Below are positions 8,638 through 17,973 of a stretch of DNA of 49,178 bases, one piece after another. The position numbers and the translations under genes are program-made. The stretch is from NCBI GenBank assembly GCA_900543035.1, contig UQPV01000014.1, positions 1-49,178 on the forward strand, written 5' to 3'. Position 1 is the first letter of the stretch, and every line of letters starts with the position of its first letter. The stretch comes from an uncultured Solobacterium sp. (GTDB lineage: Bacteria; Bacillota_I; Bacilli_A; Erysipelotrichales; Erysipelotrichaceae). Under the pieces are notes generated by a model that was given only the letters and a program-made list of their open reading frames with translations, made no database searches and was not told the DNA's origin.

Positions 8638-9710
8638 TGGATATCGGATCAATTTTGCTGGGCATCCTTGCCTTTGTCGTTTTGCTGAGCGTGATCATCA
8701 TCATTCACGAGCTCGGGCATCTGATCACAGCCAAGAAATTTGGCGTATACTGCCATGAGTTTTCCATCGGCATGGGGCCCAGGCTGTGGCATCATAAATT
8801 CAAGGAGACGACGCTGTCCCTTCGCGCTATCCCTTTTGGCGGCTATGTGATGATGGCCGGTGAGGATGATGGCAGCGAGGAAGACGAAGAGATGAAGAAC
8901 GTCCCGGAAGAGCGCCGGCTCAACGGGATCGCGGCGTGGAAGCAGGTCATCATCATGGCGGCCGGCGCCTTCATGAACATCATGCTGGCATGGATCATCC
9001 TCATCGGCATCAACATGGTGCAAGGATATGTCGTGGTGGACACGGATCCGATCATCTATGAGGTGCAGGAAGGATCCCCGGCGGAAGAAGCCGGGCTGCA
9101 GCCAGGCGATGAGATCGTCGCGCTGGAGGCAGGAGGAGAAGTGCTGCGTGATATGAGCACGATGCGCCTCAATGAGCAGCTGCAGTATTATCACGATGAA
9201 GCGAAGCTCACGGTGCTTCGCGATGGAGAGGAAGTCAGCGTGAACATCACGCCGGCTTATGATGAGGAAAGCAAGGCATGGCAGATCGGGGCGATGCTGA
9301 GCGCCCGCGCCGAGCCGATCACCAAGCTGCAGGCAGTCGGCGTCGCTACCGGGCAGATGGGCGAGTACTCGACGATGATCATCCGCGGCATCCAGAACAT
9401 CGTACAGGGCGTCGGGCTGGACAGCGTGAGCGGACCGGTGGGCATCTATCAGGTGACCGCGGAGACCGCCAGCATGGGCCTTCTGCCGTTCCTTTCGCTG
9501 CTGGCGCTGTTCTCGCTGAACATCGGCATCTTCAACCTGCTGCCGATCCCGGTGCTCGATGGCGGCCGCATCGTGATCGTCGTGCTGGAGAAGCTGTTCC
9601 GCCGCAAGCTGAAGGAATCCGTCCTCAATGTGATCATGCTAGGCAGCTTTGCGCTGGTCATCGGACTGATGCTGTTTGCGACCTTCAACGATGTCAGCAG
9701 GCTGTTTTGA
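8637..9710 (+). CDS. rseP: Site-2 intramembrane metalloprotease RseP/RasP
   Basis: A 357-residue zinc protease that cuts anti-sigma factors and signal peptides within the membrane. The N-terminal membrane helix contains the zinc motif HELGH (His24, Glu25, His28). A PDZ domain follows (about 140-215: EVQEGSPAEEAGLQPGDEIVA), and a C-terminal helix holds the second active-site motif PVLDGGRIV (about 304-312). ATG 8637 is chosen for its GGAAAGGAGC site and the membrane start MDIGSILLG. It ends the uppS-cdsA-dxr-rseP operon, the order found in Bacillus, but proS and polC do not follow here. Confidence 0.95.
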   Translation: MDIGSILLGILAFVVLLSVIIIIHELGHLITAKKFGVYCHEFSIGMGPRLWHHKFKETTLSLRAIPFGGYVMMAGEDDGSEEDEEMKNVPEERRLNGIAAWKQVIIMAAGAFMNIMLAWIILIGINMVQGYVVVDTDPIIYEVQEGSPAEEAGLQPGDEIVALEAGGEVLRDMSTMRLNEQLQYYHDEAKLTVLRDGEEVSVNITPAYDEESKAWQIGAMLSARAEPITKLQAVGVATGQMGEYSTMIIRGIQNIVQGVGLDSVSGPVGIYQVTAETASMGLLPFLSLLALFSLNIGIFNLLPIPVLDGGRIVIVVLEKLFRRKLKESVLNVIMLGSFALVIGLMLFATFNDVSRLF

Positions 9711-9718
9711 CCGTGTTG

Positions 9719-9759
9719 AACTGCAAAGATCTTGTCAAAGGTGCTTTGCAGTTTTTTTT
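9719..9759 (+). terminator. Terminator after rseP
   Basis: A 10-bp perfect stem (AACTGCAAAG 9719-9728 with CTTTGCAGTT 9744-9753) is followed by a long T tract. It ends the lipid operon before the LysR gene. Confidence 0.92.
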
Positions 9760-9780
9760 GGATATAAAGGAGGAAGAGCC

Positions 9781-10662
9781 ATGGAACTTCGCGTATTGCG
9801 CTATTTTCTGATGACGGCGCGCGAGGAGAACATCACCCGTGCCGCTGAGCTGCTGCATGTCACCCAGCCCACCCTCTCCCGTCAGCTCATGCAGCTGGAG
9901 GAGGAACTGGGCGTCAAGCTGTTTCACCGCGGCAGCCATCACATCGTGCTGACGGAAGACGGCATGCGGCTGAAGCGCAGGGCCTCAGAGATCGTATCGC
10001 TCGCGGAGCGCACGCTGCAAGAGTTCAGCAGCACGCCGCAGATGCTGCAGGGGGAGATCTCCATCGGCTGTGGAGAGACCGCCAACATGACCTTTCTCTC
10101 TCAGCAGATGGCGCGTTTCCGACAGAAGCATCCGCAGGTGCGTTTCAATATCCATTCCGCCACGGCGGACGATATCCGTGAGGGGATGGAAAATGGCTTG
10201 TTCGATCTGGGGCTGCTGCTGGAGCCGGCGGACATCAGCCGCCACTCTTTCATCCGCCTGCCGCATCGGGAACAGTGGGGCGTGATCGTCCGCGATGATT
10301 CCCCGCTGGCCTTGCTTGACCATGTGACCCCGAAGGACCTGTGTCAGGTGCCGCTGATCATGGCCAAGCGGGATTCGGTGCGCAGCGAGCTGGCCGGATG
10401 GTTTGGCGACGATTATGAATCCCTGGAGATCGCAGCGACCTTCAACCTGCTGCTCAATGCCGTAAACATGGTGCAGAACGGGGTCGGCGCCGCGCTTTGC
10501 TTCCGCCTGGAAAGTCCGTATGCCCATATCCGCTACATTCCTCTAGCCCCGCGGCTGGAGACCGGCGCCGTGCTCGCATGGAAGAAGGAACAGATCGCCT
10601 CTGCGGCGGTCAGCGCCTTTTTGGCGGACTTCAGCGCGTACGCCGCCTCATTATCCGCGTGA
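9781..10662 (+). CDS. LysR-family transcriptional regulator
   Basis: A 293-residue LTTR. The N-terminal winged helix-turn-helix (about 1-60: LRYFLMTAREENITRAAELL, then VTQPTLSRQLMQLEEELG and LFHR) is followed by a linker helix and a periplasmic-binding-like effector domain. ATG 9781 follows AAAGGAGGAAGAGCC; the frame is open upstream through the rseP terminator, which is not coding. LTTRs usually control a divergent neighbour. Here upstream is the rseP terminator and downstream is a convergent gene, so the target is not evident and it may act elsewhere. The effector is unknown. Confidence 0.93.
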   Translation: MELRVLRYFLMTAREENITRAAELLHVTQPTLSRQLMQLEEELGVKLFHRGSHHIVLTEDGMRLKRRASEIVSLAERTLQEFSSTPQMLQGEISIGCGETANMTFLSQQMARFRQKHPQVRFNIHSATADDIREGMENGLFDLGLLLEPADISRHSFIRLPHREQWGVIVRDDSPLALLDHVTPKDLCQVPLIMAKRDSVRSELAGWFGDDYESLEIAATFNLLLNAVNMVQNGVGAALCFRLESPYAHIRYIPLAPRLETGAVLAWKKEQIASAAVSAFLADFSAYAASLSA

Positions 10663-10714
10663 ATGAAAAGGAGCGAAGCAGCTGCATGAGCGGCTGTCTC
10701 GCTCCTTTTCATTC
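10661..10714. terminator. Bidirectional terminator between lysR and hemolysin III
   Basis: A perfect 16-bp inverted repeat (10661-10676 with 10699-10714) has AAAA on one side and TTTT on the other inside the stem. It overlaps the stop codons of both convergent genes, so one hairpin serves both strands. Confidence 0.8.
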
Positions 10715-11366
10715 AGATGAAGAAGATCAAGGCGATGAAATGACAGATGCTGGCGAGGTTGATGAACAGATGCCAGATGAAATGGAAATAGGCGTGCTTT
10801 GGCTGGGCATAGAAGAATGCGCCGGCCGTGTACATGAGCCCGCCCAGGACGATGAAGACGAGGAACAGCGGCTGGGCGCGCTGCAGCAGCGTCGGAAGGA
10901 AGAAGACGGCGCACCAGCCCATCACCATATAGATCACCATCGAAAGGATGGGATAGCTGCGCTTGGCGATGGCCTTGAGCAGTACGCCCGCAAGCACCAT
11001 CGACCATTCGATGATGAGGATGACGATGCCGCTCGTCCCCTGGATGAGGCTCAGGCAGACAGGGGTGTAGCTGCCGGCGATCGCAAACAGGATGGCGATG
11101 TGATCGAGCTTGCGGAACACATATTTCTGCGGCGAGCCATAGCTCATGCTGTGATAGATCGTGGATGTCAGGAACATAAAAAACATGCACATCAGGTAGA
11201 TGGAAGTGCCTGCGGCGCGGATCACGCCGCCCTGGATATAGCTGTATACCGCGAACAGGGGAAGGAGGATGAAGGTGATCACGGCCATCACGCCGTGAGA
11301 GACGGCGTTGCCGACTTCCTCCCCGAACGAAAGGCGGAACATCTCCCGCATCAGTTTTTGTGCCAT
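10713..11366 (-). CDS. Hemolysin III / PAQR-like membrane protein
   Basis: A 217-residue protein with about seven hydrophobic helices of the hemolysin III (YqfA/YplQ, PAQR-like) family. Recognisable are FGEEVGNAVSHGVMAV near the N-terminus, STIYHSM, FRKLDHIAILFAIAGSYTPV in the middle, and the C-terminal FHFIWHLFINLAS; the Ser/His/Asp set in these blocks is the family's putative zinc site. ATG 11366 has an AAAGGAGGCAGACC site; the frame extends 20 codons further up but without family similarity. Despite the name, the bacterial proteins are mainly linked to membrane homeostasis and haemolysis is not implied. It is convergent with the LysR gene. Confidence 0.88.
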   Translation of the reverse strand: MAQKLMREMFRLSFGEEVGNAVSHGVMAVITFILLPLFAVYSYIQGGVIRAAGTSIYLMCMFFMFLTSTIYHSMSYGSPQKYVFRKLDHIAILFAIAGSYTPVCLSLIQGTSGIVILIIEWSMVLAGVLLKAIAKRSYPILSMVIYMVMGWCAVFFLPTLLQRAQPLFLVFIVLGGLMYTAGAFFYAQPKHAYFHFIWHLFINLASICHFIALIFFI

Positions 11367-11517
11367 GGTCTGCCTCCTTTGCCTATCCGGCCGCCTGCCG
11401 GGATCCTTGCTTACATCATAGCACAAAAAGGCGAGATGCTCGCGCAGCTTTTGTCATTCCCGTTCAGGCAAAGCCGGAGAATTCCTGCTTATACTATGTT
11501 AAAACGCAAAATTATGA

Positions 11518-11523
11518 TATAAT
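11518..11523 (+). promoter_or_regulatory. -10 box of smc promoter
   Basis: TATAAT at 11518-11523, 37 bp before the smc ATG, in the AT-rich stretch between the divergent smc and hemolysin III genes. No convincing -35 is seen. On the other strand TATGAT with extended TGC (11414-11422 region) is the likely -10 for the hemolysin III gene. Confidence 0.55.
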
Positions 11524-11560
11524 CCTGAGTGATTCGAAACGAGACAGGGGGGCTCAGCGA

Positions 11561-14512
11561 ATGTTTCTGAAACGAATTGAGCTGCAGGGATTCAAGTCCT
11601 TTGCGGATAAGTCGATCATCACGTTTGATTCAGATGTCACCGGCATCGTCGGACCGAACGGATGCGGCAAAAGCAACATCAATGATGCGATCCGCTGGGT
11701 GCTCGGCGAGCAGAGCGTGAAGTCGCTGCGCGGCGGAAGCAGCATGAGCGATATCATCTTCAGCGGCAGTGCGCAGCGCAAAGCGGTGAATCTGGCGGAA
11801 GTGACGCTGGTCTTTGACAACACCAGACGTTTTTTTGATGTCGCTTATGACGAGGTGGAGATCACCAGACGGCTGCATCGGCAGAACAATGAAGCTGAGT
11901 ATCTCATCAACAAGACGCCATGCCGTTTGAAGGACATCACCGACCTGGTGATGGACACCGGTCTGGGACGAGATTCGCTCTCCATCATCACACAGGGAAA
12001 CATCTCTTCGTTTGCGGAGGCGAAGCCGGAAGAGCGCAGGGCGCTGTTCGAGGAAGCGGCCGGCGTGGCCAAATACAAGAAGCGCAAGAACACATCGCTG
12101 AGCAAGCTCAAGAATACGCAGGAAAACCTGTCCAGGCTGGAAGACATCATCCTGGAGCTGGAGCGTCAGGTCAATCCGCTGCGGCGTCAGGCCAAAAAGG
12201 CCGATCAGTATCTGAAATACAAGGAAGAGCTGTCGCGCATCGAGATCAATGTCATCGTCGATGAGATCGAACGGCTCAACACACAGATCGCAGAGATGGA
12301 AAAAGAACGCTTTGAGCTCGATTCCCGCTGCGCGATGCAGCAGACGACCATCCAGGTGCAGGATGTGGAAAACGAAGAGCAGCGCAAGGAGATGTATGCG
12401 CTGGATCGGGAGATCAATCAGCTGCAGGGCGAATATTCCAGGGCGATGGACGAGAGCGCCCGTCTGGAGCGGCGCAAGGTCGAGCTGGATGAAAAGCGCA
12501 AGTATGCGCTGGAGCATGCCAATGCCAAAGAGCGCGCCAGAGAGCTGCGCGGCATGCTGGAGGAAGCGAAGTTCGAATATGAAGACCGCAGGAAGCGAAA
12601 GGCGGACATGGACGCCTCGCTGGCGCTGGCGCGTAAGCAGATCGCTTCGCTGGAAGAAGAAGCCGGCCGCTCGCGGATGGAGCTGGAAAGCGCGCAGGAG
12701 CTGTATCAGCGCCTGCTGAACCGCCGGGATGTGCTGAAGAACCTGATGAAGGAGCCGTATACGCATCAGCAGGGCGTGCGCTCCGTCATGAACGCGAAGG
12801 CGAGCCTGCCGGGCATCGAGGGCGTGGTCAGCGAGCTGCTCGGCGCGATGGAGAATTATGAGAACGCGATCTCCAATGCGCTGGGCGGCGCCATGTATCA
12901 TATCGTGTCTGCCGATGAGCGCGCGGCACGCGGCGCCATCGCGTTTTTGAAGAAGAACCGCGGCGGGCGCGCGACCTTCCTGCCGATGAGCGTGCTCAAG
13001 CCTCGTTATGTGGCCAAGGAACAGCTGTTCGTTGCCCAGCACTGCGAGGGCTTCCTGGGCTGCGCCAGCGAGTTCGTGGAATATGATATGCGCTATGACA
13101 TCCTTGCCAAGGCGCTGTTGGGCAATGTGCTGGTCTGCGATCAGCTGGAGCATGCTAATGAGCTGGCCAAGCGGCTGCATTATGGCTTCAAGATCGTCAC
13201 GCTGGATGGGGACATCGTGCACCGCGGCGGTAGCATGACCGGCGGAACGACGAAGAATGCGACGACGCCGGTCAACGTCCAGCGCGAGCTGCGCCAGGTG
13301 AATGAGAACCTGGAAGGGCAGTACATGAAGGTCAGCGATCTGCGCGCCCAATTCAAGGCGCTCAGCAGCAAGCGCGAGAACCAGAGCACGCAGATGGTGC
13401 AGCTGCAGATCGCGGCGGCCCAGCTGGATTCCGTGCTGCAGGTGAAGCGCGGAAAATATGAAAGCCTGCTGGCGGACTATGAGCAGATCGCGCCGGAAAA
13501 CCGCGATGAGGAAGAGCGGTCCGTCAGCCTTGACGACGAGCTGATCGCCGGGATCAGCGCGCTGCATTCCCGCATCGATGAGCTCAACACCCAGATGCGC
13601 ACCAAGCGCGAACGGCGCATGAAGGCCGGCAGCGAGGTGGAGCGCCGCGAACAAAGCATCCGCGCTCTGCGTCGCGAGCTCGCTCAGCTGCAGACGCAGA
13701 TGCAGCATCTGGACGTCGAGAGCGCCAAAGCGCAGACCCGTCTGGAAAACATGATCGAACGGCTGAACACCGATTATGAGATGACGGTGGAATATGCACA
13801 GACCCAGCGCACGGACATCGATATGGCCGGCGCCAGGGAACGTGTGCGCGAGCTGCGCTCGCTCATCTCCGCTTTGGGCAATGTCAATCTGGACGCGCCC
13901 AGGGAATTCGAGGAGATCAATGAACGCTATACGTTCCTCACCGCCCAGCGAAAGGAGCTGCAGGAGGCCAGCAACAAGATCCTCAAGGCCATCGATGAGA
14001 TGGACGAGGTCATGGTCCGCCAGTTCTCCGAGATGTTCACGCGCATCAACAAGGAGCTGGACGGCGTCTTCAAGGCGCTGTTCGGCGGCGGGCGCGCTTC
14101 GCTGGTCATGGTCGATCCGGACGATGTGCTCAATACGGGCGTCGATATCGACGTGCAGCCTCCGGGCAAGCTCGTCAAGAACATCCGCACGTTCTCCGGC
14201 GGAGAAAAGGCGCTGATCGCCATCAGCGTGCTGTTCGCCATCCTGAAGGCCAGGACGATGCCGCTGTGCGTCTTTGACGAGGTCGAGGCGGCGCTCGATC
14301 AGGCCAATGTCGAACGATTCGCGCGCTATCTGAATCATTTCCGCGGCGAGAGCCAGTTCATCGTGGTGACGCACCGCCCGGGAACGATGGAACAGTGCGA
14401 TACGCTGTATGGCGTGACCATGCAGCAAAACGGCGTCTCCACGCTGCTGAAGGTGCAGCTGCAGGATGCGATGGAGATCGTGGACAAGGAAAAAGAAGAG
14501 GTGAAGGCATAA
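11561..14512 (+). CDS. smc: Chromosome segregation ATPase Smc
   Basis: A 983-residue condensin ATPase that organises the chromosome with ScpA/ScpB. The N-terminal head has Walker A GPNGCGKSN (about 32-40). Coiled coil follows (about 170-400), then the hinge (about 405-560: LPGIEGVVSELL, FLKKNRGGRATFLP, GGSMTGG), the returning coil, and the C-terminal head with the signature TFSGGEKALIAIS and Walker B CVFDEVEAALDQANV (around 900). Standard Smc is about 1,180 residues; each arm here is some 100 residues shorter. ATG 11561 follows an AGGGGGG site; the open frame further upstream is non-coding. It shares one base with ftsY (TAATG), as in the Bacillus smc-ftsY operon. Confidence 0.96.
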   Translation: MFLKRIELQGFKSFADKSIITFDSDVTGIVGPNGCGKSNINDAIRWVLGEQSVKSLRGGSSMSDIIFSGSAQRKAVNLAEVTLVFDNTRRFFDVAYDEVEITRRLHRQNNEAEYLINKTPCRLKDITDLVMDTGLGRDSLSIITQGNISSFAEAKPEERRALFEEAAGVAKYKKRKNTSLSKLKNTQENLSRLEDIILELERQVNPLRRQAKKADQYLKYKEELSRIEINVIVDEIERLNTQIAEMEKERFELDSRCAMQQTTIQVQDVENEEQRKEMYALDREINQLQGEYSRAMDESARLERRKVELDEKRKYALEHANAKERARELRGMLEEAKFEYEDRRKRKADMDASLALARKQIASLEEEAGRSRMELESAQELYQRLLNRRDVLKNLMKEPYTHQQGVRSVMNAKASLPGIEGVVSELLGAMENYENAISNALGGAMYHIVSADERAARGAIAFLKKNRGGRATFLPMSVLKPRYVAKEQLFVAQHCEGFLGCASEFVEYDMRYDILAKALLGNVLVCDQLEHANELAKRLHYGFKIVTLDGDIVHRGGSMTGGTTKNATTPVNVQRELRQVNENLEGQYMKVSDLRAQFKALSSKRENQSTQMVQLQIAAAQLDSVLQVKRGKYESLLADYEQIAPENRDEEERSVSLDDELIAGISALHSRIDELNTQMRTKRERRMKAGSEVERREQSIRALRRELAQLQTQMQHLDVESAKAQTRLENMIERLNTDYEMTVEYAQTQRTDIDMAGARERVRELRSLISALGNVNLDAPREFEEINERYTFLTAQRKELQEASNKILKAIDEMDEVMVRQFSEMFTRINKELDGVFKALFGGGRASLVMVDPDDVLNTGVDIDVQPPGKLVKNIRTFSGGEKALIAISVLFAILKARTMPLCVFDEVEAALDQANVERFARYLNHFRGESQFIVVTHRPGTMEQCDTLYGVTMQQNGVSTLLKVQLQDAMEIVDKEKEEVKA

Positions 14513-15483
14513 TGGGTATTTTTGCAAGACTGAAGGCGTCCTTTCAGGGGAAGGAAGACGCGGACCGCTATCTGAAAGGCCTCGATAAGTCCAAGAAGTC
14601 ATTCGGAGAACGCCTGAGAAGGCTGGCGAGCGGCTTCCGCGGCGTCGATGAAGACTTCCTGGAGGAAGTGATGGTGATCCTGCTGGAGGCCGATGTCGGC
14701 ATCCATACGGCAGAGAAGATCACTTCCCGGCTGGAGAGCGAGGCTGCCCGGCAGAAGCTGAAGACATTCGATGAGATCAGCGAATGCCTGGTCAGCGTCA
14801 TGCTGGACATGTACAATGAGCATGAGGATGCGCCGGTGCGGACGAATGAAGATGGGCCGACGGTGATCCTGATGGTCGGCGTCAACGGCAGCGGCAAGAC
14901 GACGACGGCCGCCAAGCTGACCCGCGCGTTCCAGGAGGAAGGCAAGTCAGTGGTGCTCGCCGCGGCGGATACGTTCCGCGCCGGGGCGGTGGACCAGCTG
15001 GCCAGATGGGGAGAGCGCCTTGGGGCGCCATGCATCAAGGGCAAGGAAAACGGCGATCCCAGCGCCGTGCTGGTCGATGCCTGCCGCTATGCCCGCGCAC
15101 ATGAGTGCGATTACCTGATCGGCGATACCGCGGGACGTCTGCAGAACAAGGTCAACCTGATGAACGAGCTGACCAAGATGCGCCGGGTGATCGGCCGGGA
15201 GATCCCCGATGCGCCCCATGAGGTCTGGCTGGTGCTGGATGCCACCACCGGTCAAAACGGCATTCAGCAGGCGAAGGTGTTCTTGGAAGCTACTGCGGTG
15301 AGCGGCATCATCCTGACCAAGATGGATGGGACCGCCAAGGGCGGCATCGTGCTGGCCATCCGCGATCAGCTCGGTCTGCCGGTGCGCTATATCGGCCTGG
15401 GCGAGCATCCAGAAGACCTGCGCCCCTTTGATATCGAAAGCTATCTGTACGGCATCTGCGAGGGCATGAGCCCGCATGCGTAA
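14512..15483 (+). CDS. ftsY: SRP receptor FtsY
   Basis: A 323-residue SRP-type GTPase that docks signal-recognition-particle/ribosome complexes at the membrane. The N domain (about 1-110) is followed by the NG GTPase: G1 [48 protein letters not shown] and the C-terminal [15 protein letters not shown]. It has a short N-terminus without a long acidic A domain, normal for Firmicutes. The ATG overlaps the smc stop and the 3' end overlaps ylxM by 8 nt, so SRP-pathway genes are co-translated with smc. Confidence 0.96.
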   Translation: MGIFARLKASFQGKEDADRYLKGLDKSKKSFGERLRRLASGFRGVDEDFLEEVMVILLEADVGIHTAEKITSRLESEAARQKLKTFDEISECLVSVMLDMYNEHEDAPVRTNEDGPTVILMVGVNGSGKTTTAAKLTRAFQEEGKSVVLAAADTFRAGAVDQLARWGERLGAPCIKGKENGDPSAVLVDACRYARAHECDYLIGDTAGRLQNKVNLMNELTKMRRVIGREIPDAPHEVWLVLDATTGQNGIQQAKVFLEATAVSGIILTKMDGTAKGGIVLAIRDQLGLPVRYIGLGEHPEDLRPFDIESYLYGICEGMSPHA

Positions 15484-15793
15484 GGATCCTTTCGAGATCA
15501 ATCTGCTGCTGGATGCCTATGAGAGCCTGCTTACGCCGAAGCAGCAGGAGGTGATGCAGCTGCATTACCGGGAAGACTTCTCGCTCTCTGAGATCAGCGA
15601 GGAGCTCTCCATTTCCCGCGCCGGAGCGCTTGACCACATCCGGCGCGCGAGCGACGCGCTGTACGCGTATGAGAAACGCCTGCACCTGATCGAACGCGGC
15701 GCTTCGATGCGCAGCCTGCTGACGCAGCTGCGCGCACACTGCGATGAGCAGGGAGGATCGCTCATCGATCAGTTAGAAGATCTATTGTCTTAG
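15476..15793 (+). CDS. ylxM: YlxM / p13 family SRP-associated HTH protein
   Basis: A 105-residue protein of the UPF0122 (YlxM) family with a sigma-70 region-4-like helix-turn-helix: LTPKQQEVMQLHYREDFSLS, then EISEELSISRAGALDHIRRA. In Bacillus and Streptococcus it lies with ftsY/ffh and is reported to modulate the SRP pathway. It starts inside the last codons of ftsY (8-nt overlap). ffh itself is not adjacent here. Length and motif order are normal for the family. Confidence 0.9.
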   Translation: MRKDPFEINLLLDAYESLLTPKQQEVMQLHYREDFSLSEISEELSISRAGALDHIRRASDALYAYEKRLHLIERGASMRSLLTQLRAHCDEQGGSLIDQLEDLLS

Positions 15794-15805
15794 GAGGAAT
15801 GACAC

Positions 15806-17005
15806 ATGACGAAAATTATTTCTGTAAATGCCGGAAGCTCTTCGCTGAAGTTTCAGCTGTTTGACATGCCGCAGGAGACGGTGCTGACCAGCGGCGTGAT
15901 CGAGCGCATCGGTCTGGATGAAGGCATCTTCACCATCAAGGTGAACGGAGAGAAGAAGACGATCAAGCAGCCGATCCCGGATCATACCGTGGCGGTAAAG
16001 CTGCTGCTGGACGCGCTGGTGGAATACAAGATCGTCGATCATCTCGATGAGATCAAGGGCGCAGGCCATCGTGCCGTGCACGGCGGAGAGATCTTCACCG
16101 ATTCAGTGAAGGTGGATGACGATGTCGTAGCGAAATTCGAGTCGCTGAGCGATCTGGCGCCGCTGCATAATCCGGCCGGTCTGGTCGGCTATCGTGCGTT
16201 CAAGGAAGCGCTGCCGGAATGTGTGCACACCTTCGTGTTCGATACGGCATTCCATTCCACGATGGCGCCGGATACATATATGTACGCCCTGCCGTATGAA
16301 TACTATGAGAAATATCAGATCCGCCGCTATGGCTTCCATGGCACCAGCCACAAGTATGTGTCCATGCGCTGCGCGCAGCTGATGGATCGAGACATCAAGG
16401 ACATGAAGATCATCACCTGCCATCTGGGCAACGGCGCCAGCATCACGGCAGTGGACGGCGGCAAGTCGGTCAACACATCCATGGGCTTCACCCCGCTGGC
16501 CGGCGTCATGATGGGCACGCGCAGCGGCGACATCGATCCGGCCATCGTGACCTTCCTGCAGAAGAAAGAAGGGCTGAGCGCCGAGGAAGTGGAAGACATC
16601 ATGAACAAGAAGAGCGGCATGCTCGGCGTGAGCGGCGTATCCAGCGACGGGCGTGATGTGGAAAGCGCGGCCAAGGAAGGCAATCCGCGCGCACTGCTCA
16701 CAGAAAGCATGTATGCTAACCGCGTGATGAGCTATGTCGGCGCATACTTCGCTCAGCTTGGCGGATTGGATGCCATCGTGTTCACCGGCGGCATCGGAGA
16801 AAATGACGGCAACATGCGCAAGCGCATCTGCGATCGTCTGGGCGCGCTGGGCGTCGTGCTCGATGATGAGGCAAACGATGGCACCCGCGGCGTGGAGAAG
16901 TGCCTGTCCGCTCAGGAAAGCAAGGTAGCGGTATGGCTGATCCCGACCAATGAAGAGCTGATGATCGCCCGCGACGCTTATCAGTTTGTCACGGAGAAAG
17001 CATGA
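15806..17005 (+). CDS. ackA: Acetate kinase
   Basis: A 399-residue ASKHA-fold kinase interconverting acetyl phosphate + ADP and acetate + ATP, the energy-yielding end of acetate fermentation. The adenosine/phosphate blocks are all present: IISVNAGSSSLKFQLFD, GHRAVHGGE, FDTAFHSTMA, YGFHGTSHKYV, CHLGNGASI, MGTRSGDIDP and FTGGIGEN. It starts after TAGGAGGAATGACAC and overlaps the next gene by 4 nt (ATGA). No pta gene is adjacent. A fermentative, acetate-forming metabolism is inferred. Confidence 0.97.
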   Translation: MTKIISVNAGSSSLKFQLFDMPQETVLTSGVIERIGLDEGIFTIKVNGEKKTIKQPIPDHTVAVKLLLDALVEYKIVDHLDEIKGAGHRAVHGGEIFTDSVKVDDDVVAKFESLSDLAPLHNPAGLVGYRAFKEALPECVHTFVFDTAFHSTMAPDTYMYALPYEYYEKYQIRRYGFHGTSHKYVSMRCAQLMDRDIKDMKIITCHLGNGASITAVDGGKSVNTSMGFTPLAGVMMGTRSGDIDPAIVTFLQKKEGLSAEEVEDIMNKKSGMLGVSGVSSDGRDVESAAKEGNPRALLTESMYANRVMSYVGAYFAQLGGLDAIVFTGGIGENDGNMRKRICDRLGALGVVLDDEANDGTRGVEKCLSAQESKVAVWLIPTNEELMIARDAYQFVTEKA

Positions 17006-17973
17006 AGCTTGACGCAAAATGGCTGTTCGATACGCTTGAGGCTCATGACACCATCGCCATCTACCGCCATGTCTATGCGGACGGGGATGCCATGGGCGCG
17101 CAGTTCGGCCTCAAGGCGCTGATCGAGGCGCGATGGCCGCAGAAGAGAGTCTATGCGCCTGGAAAGAGCGTCGGCTCCTGCGCCGTATTTTATCCTGCGC
17201 CGGATGAGATCGATGAGGAGACGGCTTCCCGCTCACTGGCGATCATCCTCGATACCTCGAACGCTGCGCGCGTCGATGATGCGCATTGGCGTCTGGCCGC
17301 GCATAAGATCCGCATCGATCATCATATCCACGTGGAATCATTCTGCGATGAGGAGCTGATCGATCCTTCTGCCGCGGCCACCTGTGAGCTGATCGGCGCG
17401 CTGTGCGCGGAACAGGGCGAGCAGCTTTCCCGCGAATGCGCGGAGCGCCTGTATGGCGGCTTGATCTCAGATACGGTCAATTTCACGATCGGCTCGGTCA
17501 GCGAACGGACGCTGCGCGTGGCCGCATACTTGTTCTCCTTTGGGGTAGATGCGGTGAAGCTCAACATGCAGCAGTTCGGCACGAGCCTGCGTGATTTCCG
17601 CTATGAGAGCCATCTGCGCGCGTCGATGCAGATGCGCGGCGCGCTGGCGTGGGTCATCGCATCCCGCCGTGATTTCGAATCATACGGCCTGCAGTTTTCT
17701 GAAGCGAAGGAAAAGGTGTTCGTGATGGCCGGCATCCGGGAGATCGCCGTCTGGGCGCTGTTCACGCAGATGAATGAGGATGACGCGCATCCGCTGTACA
17801 GCTGCTCGCTGCGCTCTCGCACCGTCGCGCTCAACGATATCGCCAACGATTTCGGCGGCGGGGGACACCGCTGTGCCTGCGGCATCAAGAATCTGGATGC
17901 GAGCCAGGTGGAGGCGCTGATTTCCGCGCTGGCCCAGCGCTGTGCGCAGGGAGAAGACGATGAAGAACGTTGA
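17002..17973 (+). CDS. nrnA: DHH-family oligoribonuclease / pAp phosphatase NrnA
   Basis: A 323-residue DHH/DHHA1 phosphoesterase. The family degrades 2-5 nt RNAs and dephosphorylates 3'-phosphoadenosine 5'-phosphate. Visible are HVYADGDAMGAQ (motif I, with Tyr-Ala where Pro is usual), ILDTSN, the IDHHIHVE motif that names the family, GGLISDTVNF, and C-terminal DHHA1 NDFGGGGHRCACG. It is coupled to ackA by ATGA and overlaps the following membrane-protein gene by 14 nt. Metal-ligand residues look intact, so it should be active. Confidence 0.92.
   Translation: MKLDAKWLFDTLEAHDTIAIYRHVYADGDAMGAQFGLKALIEARWPQKRVYAPGKSVGSCAVFYPAPDEIDEETASRSLAIILDTSNAARVDDAHWRLAAHKIRIDHHIHVESFCDEELIDPSAAATCELIGALCAEQGEQLSRECAERLYGGLISDTVNFTIGSVSERTLRVAAYLFSFGVDAVKLNMQQFGTSLRDFRYESHLRASMQMRGALAWVIASRRDFESYGLQFSEAKEKVFVMAGIREIAVWALFTQMNEDDAHPLYSCSLRSRTVALNDIANDFGGGGHRCACGIKNLDASQVEALISALAQRCAQGEDDEER

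Noticed and set aside
10497..11522. 341-codon plus-strand frame over hemolysin III
   Set aside because: Acidic low-complexity shadow of the minus-strand membrane protein; crosses a terminator.
11630..14602. 990-codon open frame antisense to smc
   Set aside because: Exact shadow of smc produced by GC-rich codon use; it reads as low-complexity His/Leu/Gln-rich text with no motif, while smc has all its motifs.
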